Positions 1-8,099 of a DNA stretch of 24,476 bases are shown one piece after another. The notes beneath the pieces were generated by a model. It did not search any database. It was not told the origin of the DNA and saw only the letters and a program-made list of their open reading frames with translations. Numbering within the stretch: position 1 is the stretch's first letter; each line of letters starts with the position of its first letter. The position numbers and the translations under genes are program-made. The stretch is from CAYFSC01 sp964345695 (GTDB lineage: Bacteria; Bacteroidota; Rhodothermia; Rhodothermales; Salinibacteraceae). The stretch covers positions 1-24,476 of the forward strand of contig CAYFSC010000026.1 in NCBI GenBank assembly GCA_964345695.1. The letters are read 5' to 3'.

Positions 1-69
1 CCCCAAACAGAGTCCTGTGCCCAGGACCAGACCGATCCGGCGACGAAGCGTGGCGGAATCGGGCGTCAT
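1..69 (-). CDS. N-terminus of a probable membrane protein (partial, runs off the left edge)
   Basis: Reading the minus strand from an ATG at 69-67 gives 23 codons that stay open to the window edge: MTPDSATLRRRIGLVLGTGL followed by CLG. An arginine-rich start running into a Gly/Leu/Val hydrophobic stretch is what a first transmembrane helix preceded by a positive-inside segment looks like. The RRIGLVLG pattern reminds me of the start of SLC13/DASS sodium:anion symporters, but 23 residues are too few to assign a family. A signal peptide of a secreted protein is an alternative. It lies on the same strand as lacI but about 420 bp further downstream. Confidence 0.35.
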   Translation of the reverse strand, partial: MTPDSATLRRRIGLVLGTGLCLG

Positions 70-486
70 AAGCACAGGGAGCCAGTCAATGCAGAGACGA
101 TCGGACCTCTACATACGACACGCGCCGCCGCATGTCCAGTCGGTTGCAGGTGAGCGGGAGGACGGTGGAACGTATCAGAACCTGTTCGGTGGATAGATGA
201 GACGTCGACACGAGCGAAGCGAGGACCTTCAGGTCATACCCTTGCGGTGCTGACGAGGCGCAGCCGAGTACACACAGCGGGCGACGCGAGAAAACGGCGC
301 TCAAGCGAGCCCTGTAGTGCACCAGGGGCATGACCTCCGGCCTGAACGACCGGGAGGCCTTGGTCATCCTGCGGAGCAGGGCGAGTGCAGTCGCCGTTTT
401 TCAGCGAGATCCGCGAAGCCGCAGACATTCCGCCAAACAGGTTCTCACGCCTCTCAACCTACAACCCGCAATGTACAATCAACTCA
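70..486. other. 417-bp stretch with no convincing gene
   Basis: Short open frames occur on both strands, but none shows a signal peptide, domain motif or consistent codon bias, and they overlap one another. An imperfect inverted repeat is visible: GAACCTGTTCGGTGGA at 178-193 pairs with TCCGCCAAACAGGTTC at 429-444 (14 of 16). A second, inner pair is AGGTCATACC at 231-240 against GGCATGACCT at 328-337 (9 of 10). No terminal inverted repeat with transposase remnants, tRNA or typical intrinsic terminator was recognised. The stretch contains the 3' flank of lacI and the presumed promoter of the partial gene at the left edge. Confidence 0.5.
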
Positions 487-1488
487 CTACCCCCCACACG
501 AGCGGCGCACGACGAGCTCAGGGCGCAGCGTAACGAGCGCGGTCGAACGGTCGGGCGTCTGGATGCGCTCAACCAGGAGCTCGGTGGCCCGGCTCCCCAT
601 TTCGTACGCCGGCTGGCGGATGGTGGTGAGCGGCGGATCCAGGAGCTTGGCCCACGGGGCGTCGTCAAATCCCACGACGGCCACGTCCCCGGGGATGCGC
701 AGTCCCTGTTCGCGCACGAACTCGATGGCCCCAAGGGCAAGCTGGTTGTTCGCCGCGAACAGCGCGGTGGGCAGCGGATCAAGCGATAGAAGGTCACGCG
801 CTCGGGCATACCCAGCCTGACGGTTTGGAGCGTCCATGACGATGAGCGACGGGTCGACCGGCAGACCAGCCTCGCGCAGGGCCGACCGGTACCCGCTCGC
901 CCGCTCGGTGCTGGTCGAGAGCGAGTCGGGACCACAGATGAGGCCGATGCGTCGGTGCCCGAGGTCGATGAGGTGATTCGTCATGGCCCGCGCGCCCTGG
1001 CGGTTGTTGACGACAACCGTGTCGACCGGATCGCCCGATACACGACGGTCGAAGCACACGAGCGGGAGCGACAGCTGCTCAAGGTCGAGGGCCAGCGTGC
1101 CGTCGTCGTACAGCGGCGGCAACAGCACGCCGTCCGCCGATTCGCTCTTGAGCACGTCGAGGTAGAATTGCTCGCGTGACGGGGCTTCATCGGAATTGCA
1201 CAGGATGATCGCCGAGTCCTGCGCGTAGGCCACGTCCTCGGCCCCACGCACAATTTCGGAGTAGAACGGATTCTGGATGTCGGGAATGATGAGACCGATG
1301 AGCTGCGCGTGGCCATCGGTGTTGCGGAGGCGCTGCGCCACGCGACTCGGCTGATACTTGAGCGACGAGATCACGTCCTTGACATGCGCCCGCGTCTCCG
1401 CATTGACCTTCTCGGGCCGGTTGATGACCCGTGAGACGGTGCTGATGGAGACGCCTGCGCGCTCTGCTACATCCTCCAGAGTAGCCAT
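487..1488 (-). CDS. LacI-family transcriptional regulator
   Basis: This 333-residue protein has the normal LacI/GalR length and layout. Residues 1-25 form the helix-turn-helix (MATLEDVAERAGVSISTVSR), followed by the hinge segment near YQPSRVAQRLR (45-55). A periplasmic-binding-protein-like sugar-sensing domain begins at about residue 63 (LIGLIIPDIQNPFYSEI). The recognition helix ISTVSRVIN matches relatives such as CcpA that bind palindromes built on AAACGTTT. Exactly such a site lies 45 bp before the start codon and recurs elsewhere in the window, so it probably represses itself and the neighbouring sugar-utilisation genes until a sugar or sugar phosphate binds. It is divergent from the first hydrolase gene. 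No Shine-Dalgarno sequence is evident, and the ATG is set by the canonical MATLEDVA start. The inducer cannot be told from sequence. Confidence 0.95.
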   Translation of the reverse strand: MATLEDVAERAGVSISTVSRVINRPEKVNAETRAHVKDVISSLKYQPSRVAQRLRNTDGHAQLIGLIIPDIQNPFYSEIVRGAEDVAYAQDSAIILCNSDEAPSREQFYLDVLKSESADGVLLPPLYDDGTLALDLEQLSLPLVCFDRRVSGDPVDTVVVNNRQGARAMTNHLIDLGHRRIGLICGPDSLSTSTERASGYRSALREAGLPVDPSLIVMDAPNRQAGYARARDLLSLDPLPTALFAANNQLALGAIEFVREQGLRIPGDVAVVGFDDAPWAKLLDPPLTTIRQPAYEMGSRATELLVERIQTPDRSTALVTLRPELVVRRSCGG

Positions 1489-1532
1489 AAACGATGCCAG
1501 GGATTGGGTGCAAAAAGTGTCTCCGTAAGGAA

Positions 1533-1546
1533 CGAAAACGTTTGCA
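1533..1546. promoter_or_regulatory. LacI-family operator in the lacI / hydrolase A divergent spacer
   Basis: CGAAAACGTTTGCA matches the palindrome TGCAAACGTTTGCA at 12 of 14 positions, with the central CG at 1539-1540. It sits 45 bp upstream of the lacI start and about 210 bp upstream of the divergent hydrolase gene, so autoregulation is the simplest reading. The same core recurs at 2956-2969 and 11871-11884. The remaining 1489-1755 spacer shows a TTGACA hexamer at 1663-1668 but no good matching -10 box. Confidence 0.75.
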
Positions 1547-1755
1547 TGATCGCAAAACCGCCCGATAATGAATGCAGCTCCGGGTCTCTAGCGACGTAGA
1601 AGCCAGCACAATGAGAAAAGACCTGCCGATAACCGTTCGGCGAGCGGAAACCAATCCCGGACTTGACATTATCGATTGAAAAGGATTTCATCCAACAACG
1701 ACGCCCGCCGCTCGGGTTCCTTGGTCTCACAATTGGTCCCACAAGTTGGATACGC

Positions 1756-2958
1756 ATGCTTGCTCGTCTGGCTGCGCTCTTTCTTTACCCTCGGACGTGG
1801 GCGGCGGCAGGGTGTTCTTGTCTCTTCTTCTTCCTTCTGATCAGGTGCGCATCCCCAGACCCTTCACCTCCCGAACTGCGCGGCGTCTGGCTGACCAACG
1901 TCGACTCAAACGTGCTCGACCGCCGCGCTGCCATCGACTCGGCCATGGCTTTCCTCGCCGAGCACCACTTCAACGCCGTGTTTCCGGTGGTGTGGAACGA
2001 CGGCTACACCCTCTACCCGAGCACCGTGGCCGACAGCGTGTACGGTGTGCGCATCGATCCTGCATTCGAGGGGCGCGACCCGCTGGCTGAGGTCGTCGCC
2101 TCGGCGCACGCGCACGGTCTCGCCGTCATCCCATGGTTCGAGTTTGGATTTGCGTCCGGCTACGGTCCGCCGAATCCGGGGCCCATTCTGGAGGCACGTC
2201 CAGCCTGGGCCGCGCGCGACACGAGCGGAGCCGTGCTCGAGAAAAATGATTTTCGGTGGATGAACCCCTACCGGCCCGCCGTTCGCGACTTCCTGGCGGC
2301 GCTCGTCCGCGAGGTGGCGCGCACCTACGATGTCGACGGGGTGCAGGGCGATGACCGGCTACCGGCCCATCCGGTCGAAGGCGGCTACTCCAACGCCACA
2401 CGCAGTCTCTACGCTCGGCACCACCACGGACGAAAGCTGCCCTCTTCCCCCCACGACTCCACGTTCAAGCGATGGCGCGCCGACATCCTGAACGCCTTCG
2501 CCGGGCGCGTCTACCGCGACGTAAAGGGCATTGACTCGACGCTGCAGGTCTCGTGGGCGCCGAGCGTCTACCCCTGGTCGTACGACGAGTACCTGCAGGA
2601 CTGGCCGACCTGGGTCCGCAACGGACACGCGGATCTCGTCCACCCGCAAGTGTACCGGCGCGACACGTCACGGTATCGCGAGACCCTACGGAGTCAACAT
2701 CCCGATTCGCTCGATCTTGATACGGATGTCCAGAGAACCATGTCCCCGGGCGTGCTGATCAAGGTGGGAGACTACCGCATTTCACCCGAGGACCTTTTGC
2801 GCGTCGTCCAAACCAACCGGGACGAAGGCTACGCGGGCGAGGTCCTGTTTTTCTACGAAGGGTTGCGCGAGGCGAACGATGCCCTGGCCGACACACTCCG
2901 GGCGACGGTCTACCGCGAGCAAGCCCCCTTGCCCTTCGACACGACCGGGCGGCACTGA
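1756..2958 (+). CDS. GHL10-type glycoside hydrolase-like protein A (YddW/COG1649 family), probable lipoprotein
   Basis: This 400-residue protein belongs to the glycosyl-hydrolase-like 10 family (PF02638, COG1649), which adopts a TIM-barrel fold. The E. coli member DigH/YddW cleaves peptidoglycan glycan strands. Visible landmarks are ELRGVWLTNVDS (about 40-51), VFPVVWN, VIPWFEFGFAS, YDVDGVQGDDR (191-201, with the conserved Asp pair D199/D200), SWAPSVYPWSY and LVHPQVYRR. I chose the ATG at 1756 because a hydrophobic signal region ending in LLIRC follows it. C31 would be the lipid-anchored cysteine, although Arg at -1 is not a standard lipobox residue. An in-frame TTG at 1663 would add 31 residues without signal character. 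The catalytic half of the protein at 8100-9926 is a close paralog. Its stop codon overlaps the operator before susC. The substrate is unknown. Confidence 0.88.
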   Translation: MLARLAALFLYPRTWAAAGCSCLFFFLLIRCASPDPSPPELRGVWLTNVDSNVLDRRAAIDSAMAFLAEHHFNAVFPVVWNDGYTLYPSTVADSVYGVRIDPAFEGRDPLAEVVASAHAHGLAVIPWFEFGFASGYGPPNPGPILEARPAWAARDTSGAVLEKNDFRWMNPYRPAVRDFLAALVREVARTYDVDGVQGDDRLPAHPVEGGYSNATRSLYARHHHGRKLPSSPHDSTFKRWRADILNAFAGRVYRDVKGIDSTLQVSWAPSVYPWSYDEYLQDWPTWVRNGHADLVHPQVYRRDTSRYRETLRSQHPDSLDLDTDVQRTMSPGVLIKVGDYRISPEDLLRVVQTNRDEGYAGEVLFFYEGLREANDALADTLRATVYREQAPLPFDTTGRH

Positions 2959-2969
2959 AAACGTTTGCA
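2956..2969. promoter_or_regulatory. LacI-family operator before susC, overlapping the stop codon of hydrolase A
   Basis: TGAAAACGTTTGCA differs from the perfect palindrome TGCAAACGTTTGCA at one position and is identical over all 14 bases to the site at 11871-11884. Its first three bases are the TGA stop of the preceding gene. The TTTG inside it (2964-2967) lies 21 bp before TAATTGG (2989-2995), which loosely resembles the Bacteroidota -33/-7 promoter pair (TTTG ... TAnnTTTG). If that is a promoter, the repressor would cover the -33 element and susC would have its own start separate from hydrolase A. Confidence 0.75.
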
Positions 2970-3019
2970 CTCGGGGTAAAGGGATTGTTAATTGGTGTGC
3001 GGGCCAGTGGAAATCCGCC

Positions 3020-3045
3020 GGTGGAAGGGGTTCCGACCTTCCACC
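3020..3045 (+). promoter_or_regulatory. Hairpin in the susC leader
   Basis: GGTGGAAGG (3020-3028) and CCTTCCACC (3037-3045) form a perfect 9-bp stem with an 8-base loop. It lies in the 140-bp space between the operator and the susC start and has no T-tract after it. It could stabilise or attenuate the susC mRNA, or be incidental in GC-rich DNA. No known riboswitch was recognised. Confidence 0.4.
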
Positions 3046-3098
3046 AGGAGACCTCACGGGCCCGGGTGGGACGTGCTGCGACAGATTCTCATGCTGCT

Positions 3099-6000
3099 AT
3101 GACTCGACCCCTTCGTGCGCTTCTCCTCGCCGTCACTCTCGGTGTGCTGGCTGCGACCCCGGCCTACGCCCAGCAGGAGGTGACCGGAACCGTCACCGAT
3201 TCCGAAACGGGCGAGACGCTCCCAACCGTCAACGTGTACATCCCGGGCACGACGACCGGCACGACGACGAATCGCACCGGATCGTACACGCTCCGCGTGC
3301 CCGCGAACGCCGACTCGCTCACGTTCTCGTTTATCGGCTACCAGACGGAAACCGTCGCCATCGCCGGGCGCTCGACAATCGACATCGCCCTGCAACCGCG
3401 CACGCTGGAGACCGACGCGCTGGTTGTGACCGCGCTGGGCATCGAACGGGAGTCACGCACAATCGGATATTCGGTGCAGGAGGTCGACGCTGCTCAGGTG
3501 GCCGAGACGGCGGACATCAACGTGATGAACTCCCTTCAGGGCAAGCTCGCGGGCGTTCGCATCGAGCAATCCGGCACCGGACAGGGTGGATCGACGCGCA
3601 TCGTGATCCGCGGCAATCGGTTTATTGGACGCTCGAATCAGCCGCTCTTCGTCGTGGACGGCATCCCCATTCAGGGCTCCGGAACCGCGGCCACCGGTGC
3701 CTTCGGCGGCTTCGACTACGGCGGTGGCATCTCCGACGTCGACCCGAACAGCATCAAGAGCCTCACCGTGCTGCGCGGCGCCAACGCCGCGGCCCTCTAC
3801 GGTGCGGAGGCAGCCAACGGTGCGGTGATTATCGAGACGAAGAAGGGCACGCTCGACCCCGAGGTCACGTTCACCTCCCGCACGACCCTCGAAACGCCGC
3901 TCGTTTTTCCCGACCTGCAAAACCAGTACGGACGCGGCAGCCGGGGCACCGTGTGCGGGAACTCGACCTGCCCCACCGGCGACGACGACGCCCCCGAGGT
4001 CTTCGCGGGGGATCTGAGTTGGGGACCACGGATGGACGGGCAGCCGGTGGAGACGTGGACGGGCGACGTGGTTCCGTTCTCGCCGCAACCCGACAACGTC
4101 GAGAATTTGTTCGACACGGCGTACAGCACGACGAACAGCATCTCGTTCTCGGCAGGCACCGAAACGGTGTCGGCGCGCGCGTCGATTTCGAACCTGCAGA
4201 GCGGCTCGCTGCTGCCGGACGGCGAGTTCGACCGCACGAACCTATCCCTCGCCTCCTCCGCCGACATCTCCGACCGCTTCACCGTGGACGGGCGCGTCGG
4301 CTACGTCACGCAGAGCGCGTTCAACCGTCCGCAGGTCGCGCGCAGTCCGGACAACCTCATCTTCAACGGTTACTACTTTCCACGGAATCTGCGACTGGCG
4401 GATCTGCGTGACTTCCGCAACGCGGACGGCGATCCGCGCATCTGGACCCAGGCGAACTTCAGCCAGCGCAACAACCCGTTCTGGTCCGTCAACCTGAACA
4501 CGAACGAGGACAGCCGCAATCGCCTGCTCGGATTCCTGCGTCTCAACTACGAGTTCACACCGTGGCTGAGCGCGTTCGTCCGCGGCGGGACCGACTACGT
4601 GGAGTCGCGCCGCGAGGTGCGGGTGGCGACCAACACGTCGTACAAGCCGAACGGGACCGGCGAGTTTCGCGTTGAGAACAGCGTCTCGCAGAAGACCACG
4701 TACGACTTCCTAGTGGACGCAGACCGCGACCTCACAGAAACGCTCCACGCGCGCTTCAGTGTGGGCGGAAGCTGGCGTCTTGAGGACTCGGAGCTGAACG
4801 GCACCTTCGGCCGGGGGCTCAGCATCCCGAACCTCTTCACCCCGTCGAACCTGACGGCGCCGCAGCCCTTGTACGGCTTCTCGGAGCAAGAGCTGCGCTC
4901 GGTGTACGGGCTTCTACAGTTCCGCTATCGGGACTACCTCTTCCTCGACGTGACGGCCCGGAACGACTGGGCGTCGACCCTTCCCGAGGATAACAACGCA
5001 TACTTCTATCCGTCGGTCACCGCCGGCTTCATCTTCTCGGACCTGCTGACGTGGGAGCCGCTCAGCTTCGGCAAGCTGCGGGCCTCTGCGGCCAACGTGG
5101 GCGACGACGCCTCGCCGTTCCAGACGAATCTGGAGTTCAGCATCGAGGGCGACGGGCTGCTCGGACAGTCGTTCGGCAGCCTGCCCATTGCACTGCCCCC
5201 GGTGGATCTCGTGCCGCAGCAGACGAGCTCGTACGAAACCGGCGTCGACCTTGGCTTCTACGACGACCGGGTCGAGTTCAGCGGCACGTACTACCGCACG
5301 AGCACGACCGAGCAGATCATTACGCCCCCCATCGCGCCGTCCTCCGGCTTCCGCAAGGGCACGGTGAACGCGGGTGAAATCCGCAACGACGGCATCGAGC
5401 TACGCGCGAACGGGACGGTGCTTACGGCGGGCGACTTCCAGTGGAACGCCTCGATCAACTGGGCGAAAAACTGGTCGGAGGTCGTGTCCCTCACTGAGAC
5501 GCTGCCCACCTTCGAGTTGTCGAGCGAACTCGGCGTGGCGGTGGTGGCCCGGGAAGGCCAGCCGTTCGGCGAAATCTTCGGGAGCGCATACGCCCGCACC
5601 GAGGACGGTCGTCGCATCCTCAGCGATAGTGGCGTCCCCGTCCGCGCCGACACGTCGTCGCTCCTCGGCAACGTGCAGCCGGACTGGACGGGCGGCCTCT
5701 CGAACACGGTGCGCTACAACAACCTGAGCCTCCGCGTTCTCATCGACGTGCGGGCCGGTGGCGACATCTACTCGCTCTCGAACGCCGTTGCCGCCCAGCA
5801 GGGCACGGGGGCGTTTACCCTCGACGGTCGCGAGGCGTGGTACAACGGCGACGGGGGCTTCGTGGCCGAAGGCGTCGTGAACACCGGCGCGGAGGAAAAT
5901 CCGACCTATGAGGAGAACACGCAGGCCGTCGACCCGCAGTCGTACTGGACGACCGTCGGGGGCACCGACGGCATTGCCGAGGCGTTCGTCTACGACGGCA

Positions 6001-6242
6001 GCTACGTGAAGCTGCGCGAGATCGTCCTCAGCTATCGGCTTCCGGGCTCGCTCCTCGACCGGCTCCCCGTGTCGAACGCAAGCCTGTCCGTCGTCGGACG
6101 CAACCTCGCCTTCCTGCACAAAAATACGCCGGGCTTCGACCCCGAGTCGACGTTCGGCACCGGCTTCTCGGATCAGGGCCGCGAGGCGTTTGGGTTTCCG
6201 CAAACCCGCAGCCTCGGCGTCAACCTGAATCTAACGTTCTGA
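3099..6242 (+). CDS. susC: SusC/RagA-family TonB-dependent outer-membrane transporter
   Basis: This 1047-residue protein has the full architecture of SusC. A signal peptide (about 1-25, ending AYAQ) is followed by a carboxypeptidase-D-like beta-sandwich (VTGTVTDSETGETLPTVNVY, roughly 28-105). The TonB plug comes next, with LQGKLAGVRIEQSG, NQPLFVVDGIPI and LRGANAAALYGAEAANGAVI, and then a long beta-barrel ending in an aromatic-terminated strand (VNLNLTF). The ATG at 3099 is chosen because the signal peptide follows it directly. The open frame continues upstream to 2985 but that part has no signal character. With the SusD protein downstream it forms the TonB- and proton-motive-force-driven complex that imports oligosaccharides across the outer membrane. 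It is preceded by a LacI-type operator and a leader hairpin. Substrate specificity cannot be read from sequence. Confidence 0.95.
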   Translation: MTRPLRALLLAVTLGVLAATPAYAQQEVTGTVTDSETGETLPTVNVYIPGTTTGTTTNRTGSYTLRVPANADSLTFSFIGYQTETVAIAGRSTIDIALQPRTLETDALVVTALGIERESRTIGYSVQEVDAAQVAETADINVMNSLQGKLAGVRIEQSGTGQGGSTRIVIRGNRFIGRSNQPLFVVDGIPIQGSGTAATGAFGGFDYGGGISDVDPNSIKSLTVLRGANAAALYGAEAANGAVIIETKKGTLDPEVTFTSRTTLETPLVFPDLQNQYGRGSRGTVCGNSTCPTGDDDAPEVFAGDLSWGPRMDGQPVETWTGDVVPFSPQPDNVENLFDTAYSTTNSISFSAGTETVSARASISNLQSGSLLPDGEFDRTNLSLASSADISDRFTVDGRVGYVTQSAFNRPQVARSPDNLIFNGYYFPRNLRLADLRDFRNADGDPRIWTQANFSQRNNPFWSVNLNTNEDSRNRLLGFLRLNYEFTPWLSAFVRGGTDYVESRREVRVATNTSYKPNGTGEFRVENSVSQKTTYDFLVDADRDLTETLHARFSVGGSWRLEDSELNGTFGRGLSIPNLFTPSNLTAPQPLYGFSEQELRSVYGLLQFRYRDYLFLDVTARNDWASTLPEDNNAYFYPSVTAGFIFSDLLTWEPLSFGKLRASAANVGDDASPFQTNLEFSIEGDGLLGQSFGSLPIALPPVDLVPQQTSSYETGVDLGFYDDRVEFSGTYYRTSTTEQIITPPIAPSSGFRKGTVNAGEIRNDGIELRANGTVLTAGDFQWNASINWAKNWSEVVSLTETLPTFELSSELGVAVVAREGQPFGEIFGSAYARTEDGRRILSDSGVPVRADTSSLLGNVQPDWTGGLSNTVRYNNLSLRVLIDVRAGGDIYSLSNAVAAQQGTGAFTLDGREAWYNGDGGFVAEGVVNTGAEENPTYEENTQAVDPQSYWTTVGGTDGIAEAFVYDGSYVKLREIVLSYRLPGSLLDRLPVSNASLSVVGRNLAFLHKNTPGFDPESTFGTGFSDQGREAFGFPQTRSLGVNLNLTF

Positions 6243-6246
6243 CCGG

Positions 6247-6266
6247 AGCGCCCCGCGCTGTTTCTT
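6247..6266 (+). terminator. Short hairpin with T-rich tail between susC and susD
   Basis: AGCGC (6247-6251) and GCGCT (6255-6259) form a 5-bp GC-rich stem with a 3-base loop, followed by GTTTCTTTCC. The shape resembles a weak intrinsic terminator or processing site. As susD follows after only 65 bp, it would at most lower susD expression relative to susC. The stem is short and may be incidental. Confidence 0.3.
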
Positions 6267-6307
6267 TCCTCCACACGGCGTCGCTCGCCCGAACCCCCTG
6301 TGTGACC

Positions 6308-8013
6308 ATGACTTCGACTTTTGCCCCCTCTCGCCTCCTCGTCGCCGCTCTCTTCACGGGACTGCTCCTGGTCTCGGGATGCGACTTCGGCGACATCAAC
6401 GACGATCCCACGCGCCCCAACGAGCTCGACCCCGACCTCCTGTTCGCACGGGCGACGACCTACGGCCCTCTACGGTACAACGTGTACCAGCGCAGCCAGC
6501 ACCTCTTCGGAAATCTGTACGTGCAGTACTTCGCCAACCTCGTACCGGCCTTTCCCACGGGACGCTACGAGTCGGGGGGGCCGTACGATGACTGGGCCAC
6601 TGCGTTTTGGAACGGCACCTACGCCGCTCAGGGAGGCATCCAATTCGTCGGCGAGAACGTGAGCAACTCCGGCGTCAACGTGCAACAGGTCATCCGCCAG
6701 ACGCAGGACGACCCGCAGAAGATCAACCAGACGGCCATGGCGCGCATCTGGAAGGTGTGGCTCCTCCACCGCATCACGGACGTGTGGGGCGACGTGCCGT
6801 ATTCCGAGGCCTTCGGTGGGTTGGAGGGCAACCGCACGCCCCGGTACGATTCGCAGGAGGAGATCTACACGGACATGCTCTCGACCCTGGCGTCGGCCGC
6901 ATCGAATCTCGACCCGAGCATCACGGGCGACCGGTTCCGGTTCGGCGACTCCGATCTCATCTACAAGGACAACGTGACCCAATGGCGAACGTTTGCCAAC
7001 TCGCTGCGCCTGCGCCTGGCGATGCGCCTCTCGGAAGTGCGGCCCGAACTGGCAGAGCAGCACGTGAGCGACGTGCTGACCAATGCTGCCATCATGGAGA
7101 GCAGCGACGACTCGGCCCAGCGTCCCAGCACCGCGGGTGGCGAGTTCATCACCCAGAACCCGCTCAGCATCATTGCCTCGTTCAACGACGACCGCGTGAG
7201 CGAGACGGTGGTCAATACGCTGCGTGCGTTGGAAGACCCGCGGCTCCCGGTGTATGCCGACACGATTATCAACGCGCCGCGCGACACGGTGCTCTTCCGC
7301 GGCCTTCCGAACGGGCTGGACGCGGCGCAACTCAGCGGCATTCAGAGCTTCAAGTACTCGCGCCTCGGCGATCCGCTGCGCGCCGCGGACCACCCCACGC
7401 CGATCCTGCTGTATCCCGAGGTCAAGTTCCTGGAGGCCGAAGCCGCCCTCCGCGGATGGGGACCCGGCAACGCCCGCGACCACTATGAAGACGGCATCCG
7501 CGCCTCACTCGCCATGTACGGATTCACCGACCCGTCGACCGTGCAGACCTACCTGCAGCAGCCCGACGTGGCCTGGAACGCGAACGGCACGTTCGAGGAC
7601 CAGCTCGAGCAGATTATCACCCAGAAGTGGATTGCCATCTTCACCCAGGGGTTTGAGGCCTGGGCGGAGTACCGCCGCACCGGATATCCGGAGCTTATCC
7701 AGATTCCGAACGAGGGCCAGACGAACGGCCAGGTTCCGACCCGCATTCTGTACCCCAACACCGAGAAAAACACCAACGAGACCAACGTCCGCGAGGCCAC
7801 CCAACGGATTGGCGGCGACGCCATGACCACAACGGTATGGTGGGACGTGGACTCGTNNNNNNNNNNNNNNNNNNNNNNNNNNNNNNNNNNNNNNNNNNNN
7901 NNNNNNNNNNNNNNNNNNNNNNNNNNNNNNNNNNNNNNNNNNNNNNNNNNNNNNNNCAACGGATTGGCGGCGACGCCATGACCACAACGGTATGGTGGGA
8001 CGTGGACTCGTAA
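6308..8013 (+). CDS. susD: SusD/RagB-family surface glycan-binding lipoprotein (interrupted by an assembly gap)
   Basis: The SusD partner of the upstream SusC captures glycan at the cell surface and acts as the lid of the transporter. The ATG at 6308 gives a lipoprotein signal ending LLLVSGC, with C25 as the lipidated residue. A GTG two codons earlier is possible but less likely. Family features are DINDDPTRPNELDPDLLFARA after the anchor, WKVWLLHRITDVWGDVPYSEAF, YPEVKFLEAEAALRGWG (tetratricopeptide-like region) and the C-terminal WWDVDS. The 100-N gap at 7857-7956 lies between two identical 55-bp copies. Merging them puts TAA (8011-8013) directly after WWDVDS and gives 516 residues, a normal SusD length. 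Taken literally, the gapped sequence would shift frame and add a spurious tail ending at 7981. Confidence 0.93.
7802..8011. other. 100-N assembly gap flanked by identical 55-bp copies
   Basis: The 55 bases at 7802-7856 are repeated exactly at 7957-8011, with 100 Ns between. A round 100-N gap bordered by an exact contig overlap is characteristic of a scaffold join where two de Bruijn contigs sharing one k-mer were not merged. Collapsing the join removes 155 bp and gives susD a natural end, so I read this as an artefact and not as a biological duplication. Confidence 0.85.
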
Positions 8014-8016
8014 TTG

Positions 8017-8047
8017 CGTTCAACGTTGGAACGTTCAACGGCAAACG
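8017..8047. repeat. Short repeat cluster with two AACGTT palindromes in the susD / hydrolase B spacer
   Basis: CGTTCAACG occurs at 8017-8025 and again at 8032-8040. AACGTT occurs at 8022-8027 and 8030-8035, and GGCAAACG follows at 8040-8047. The AACGTT core is shared with the LacI-type operators of this locus, but the flanks match poorly (about 7 of 14). It may be a weak regulatory site, a small RNA hairpin or chance. The rest of the 8014-8099 spacer shows nothing else. Confidence 0.25.
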
Positions 8048-8099
8048 ACCCTTCCCCTGCGTCGTCGACACCCATGTTTCTGACCGACCTCCTCCTGCC

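Noticed and set aside
86..820. Several overlapping open frames of 60-167 codons on both strands in the left region and over the 3' part of lacI
   Set aside because: They lack start context, domain motifs and signal features, overlap each other, and those past 487 run antisense to the clearly real lacI.
1663..1691. Sigma70-like promoter TTGACA for hydrolase A
   Set aside because: No acceptable -10 hexamer lies 16-18 bp downstream, and Bacteroidota use a different -33/-7 consensus.
3453..7483. Long antisense frames opposite susC and susD (for example 3453-4088, 5400-6203, 6470-7483)
   Set aside because: GC-rich codon bias leaves the opposite strand open. The translations are Arg/Val/His-rich without motifs, whereas the sense frames have full family signatures.
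6302..7981. Literal susD end at 7981
   Set aside because: It depends on translating the N gap. Merging the identical 55-bp flanks gives a stop right after the family-typical WWDVDS.
7802..8011. True direct repeat or attachment site around the Ns
   Set aside because: Both gaps have exactly 55-bp identical flanks and 100 Ns, which fits an assembly k-mer overlap better than two independent biological duplications.
7992..8099. Upstream extension of hydrolase B to 7992
   Set aside because: The extension overlaps the susD C-terminus and the duplicated flank and has no signal character. The ATG at 8100 is followed by a lipoprotein signal.
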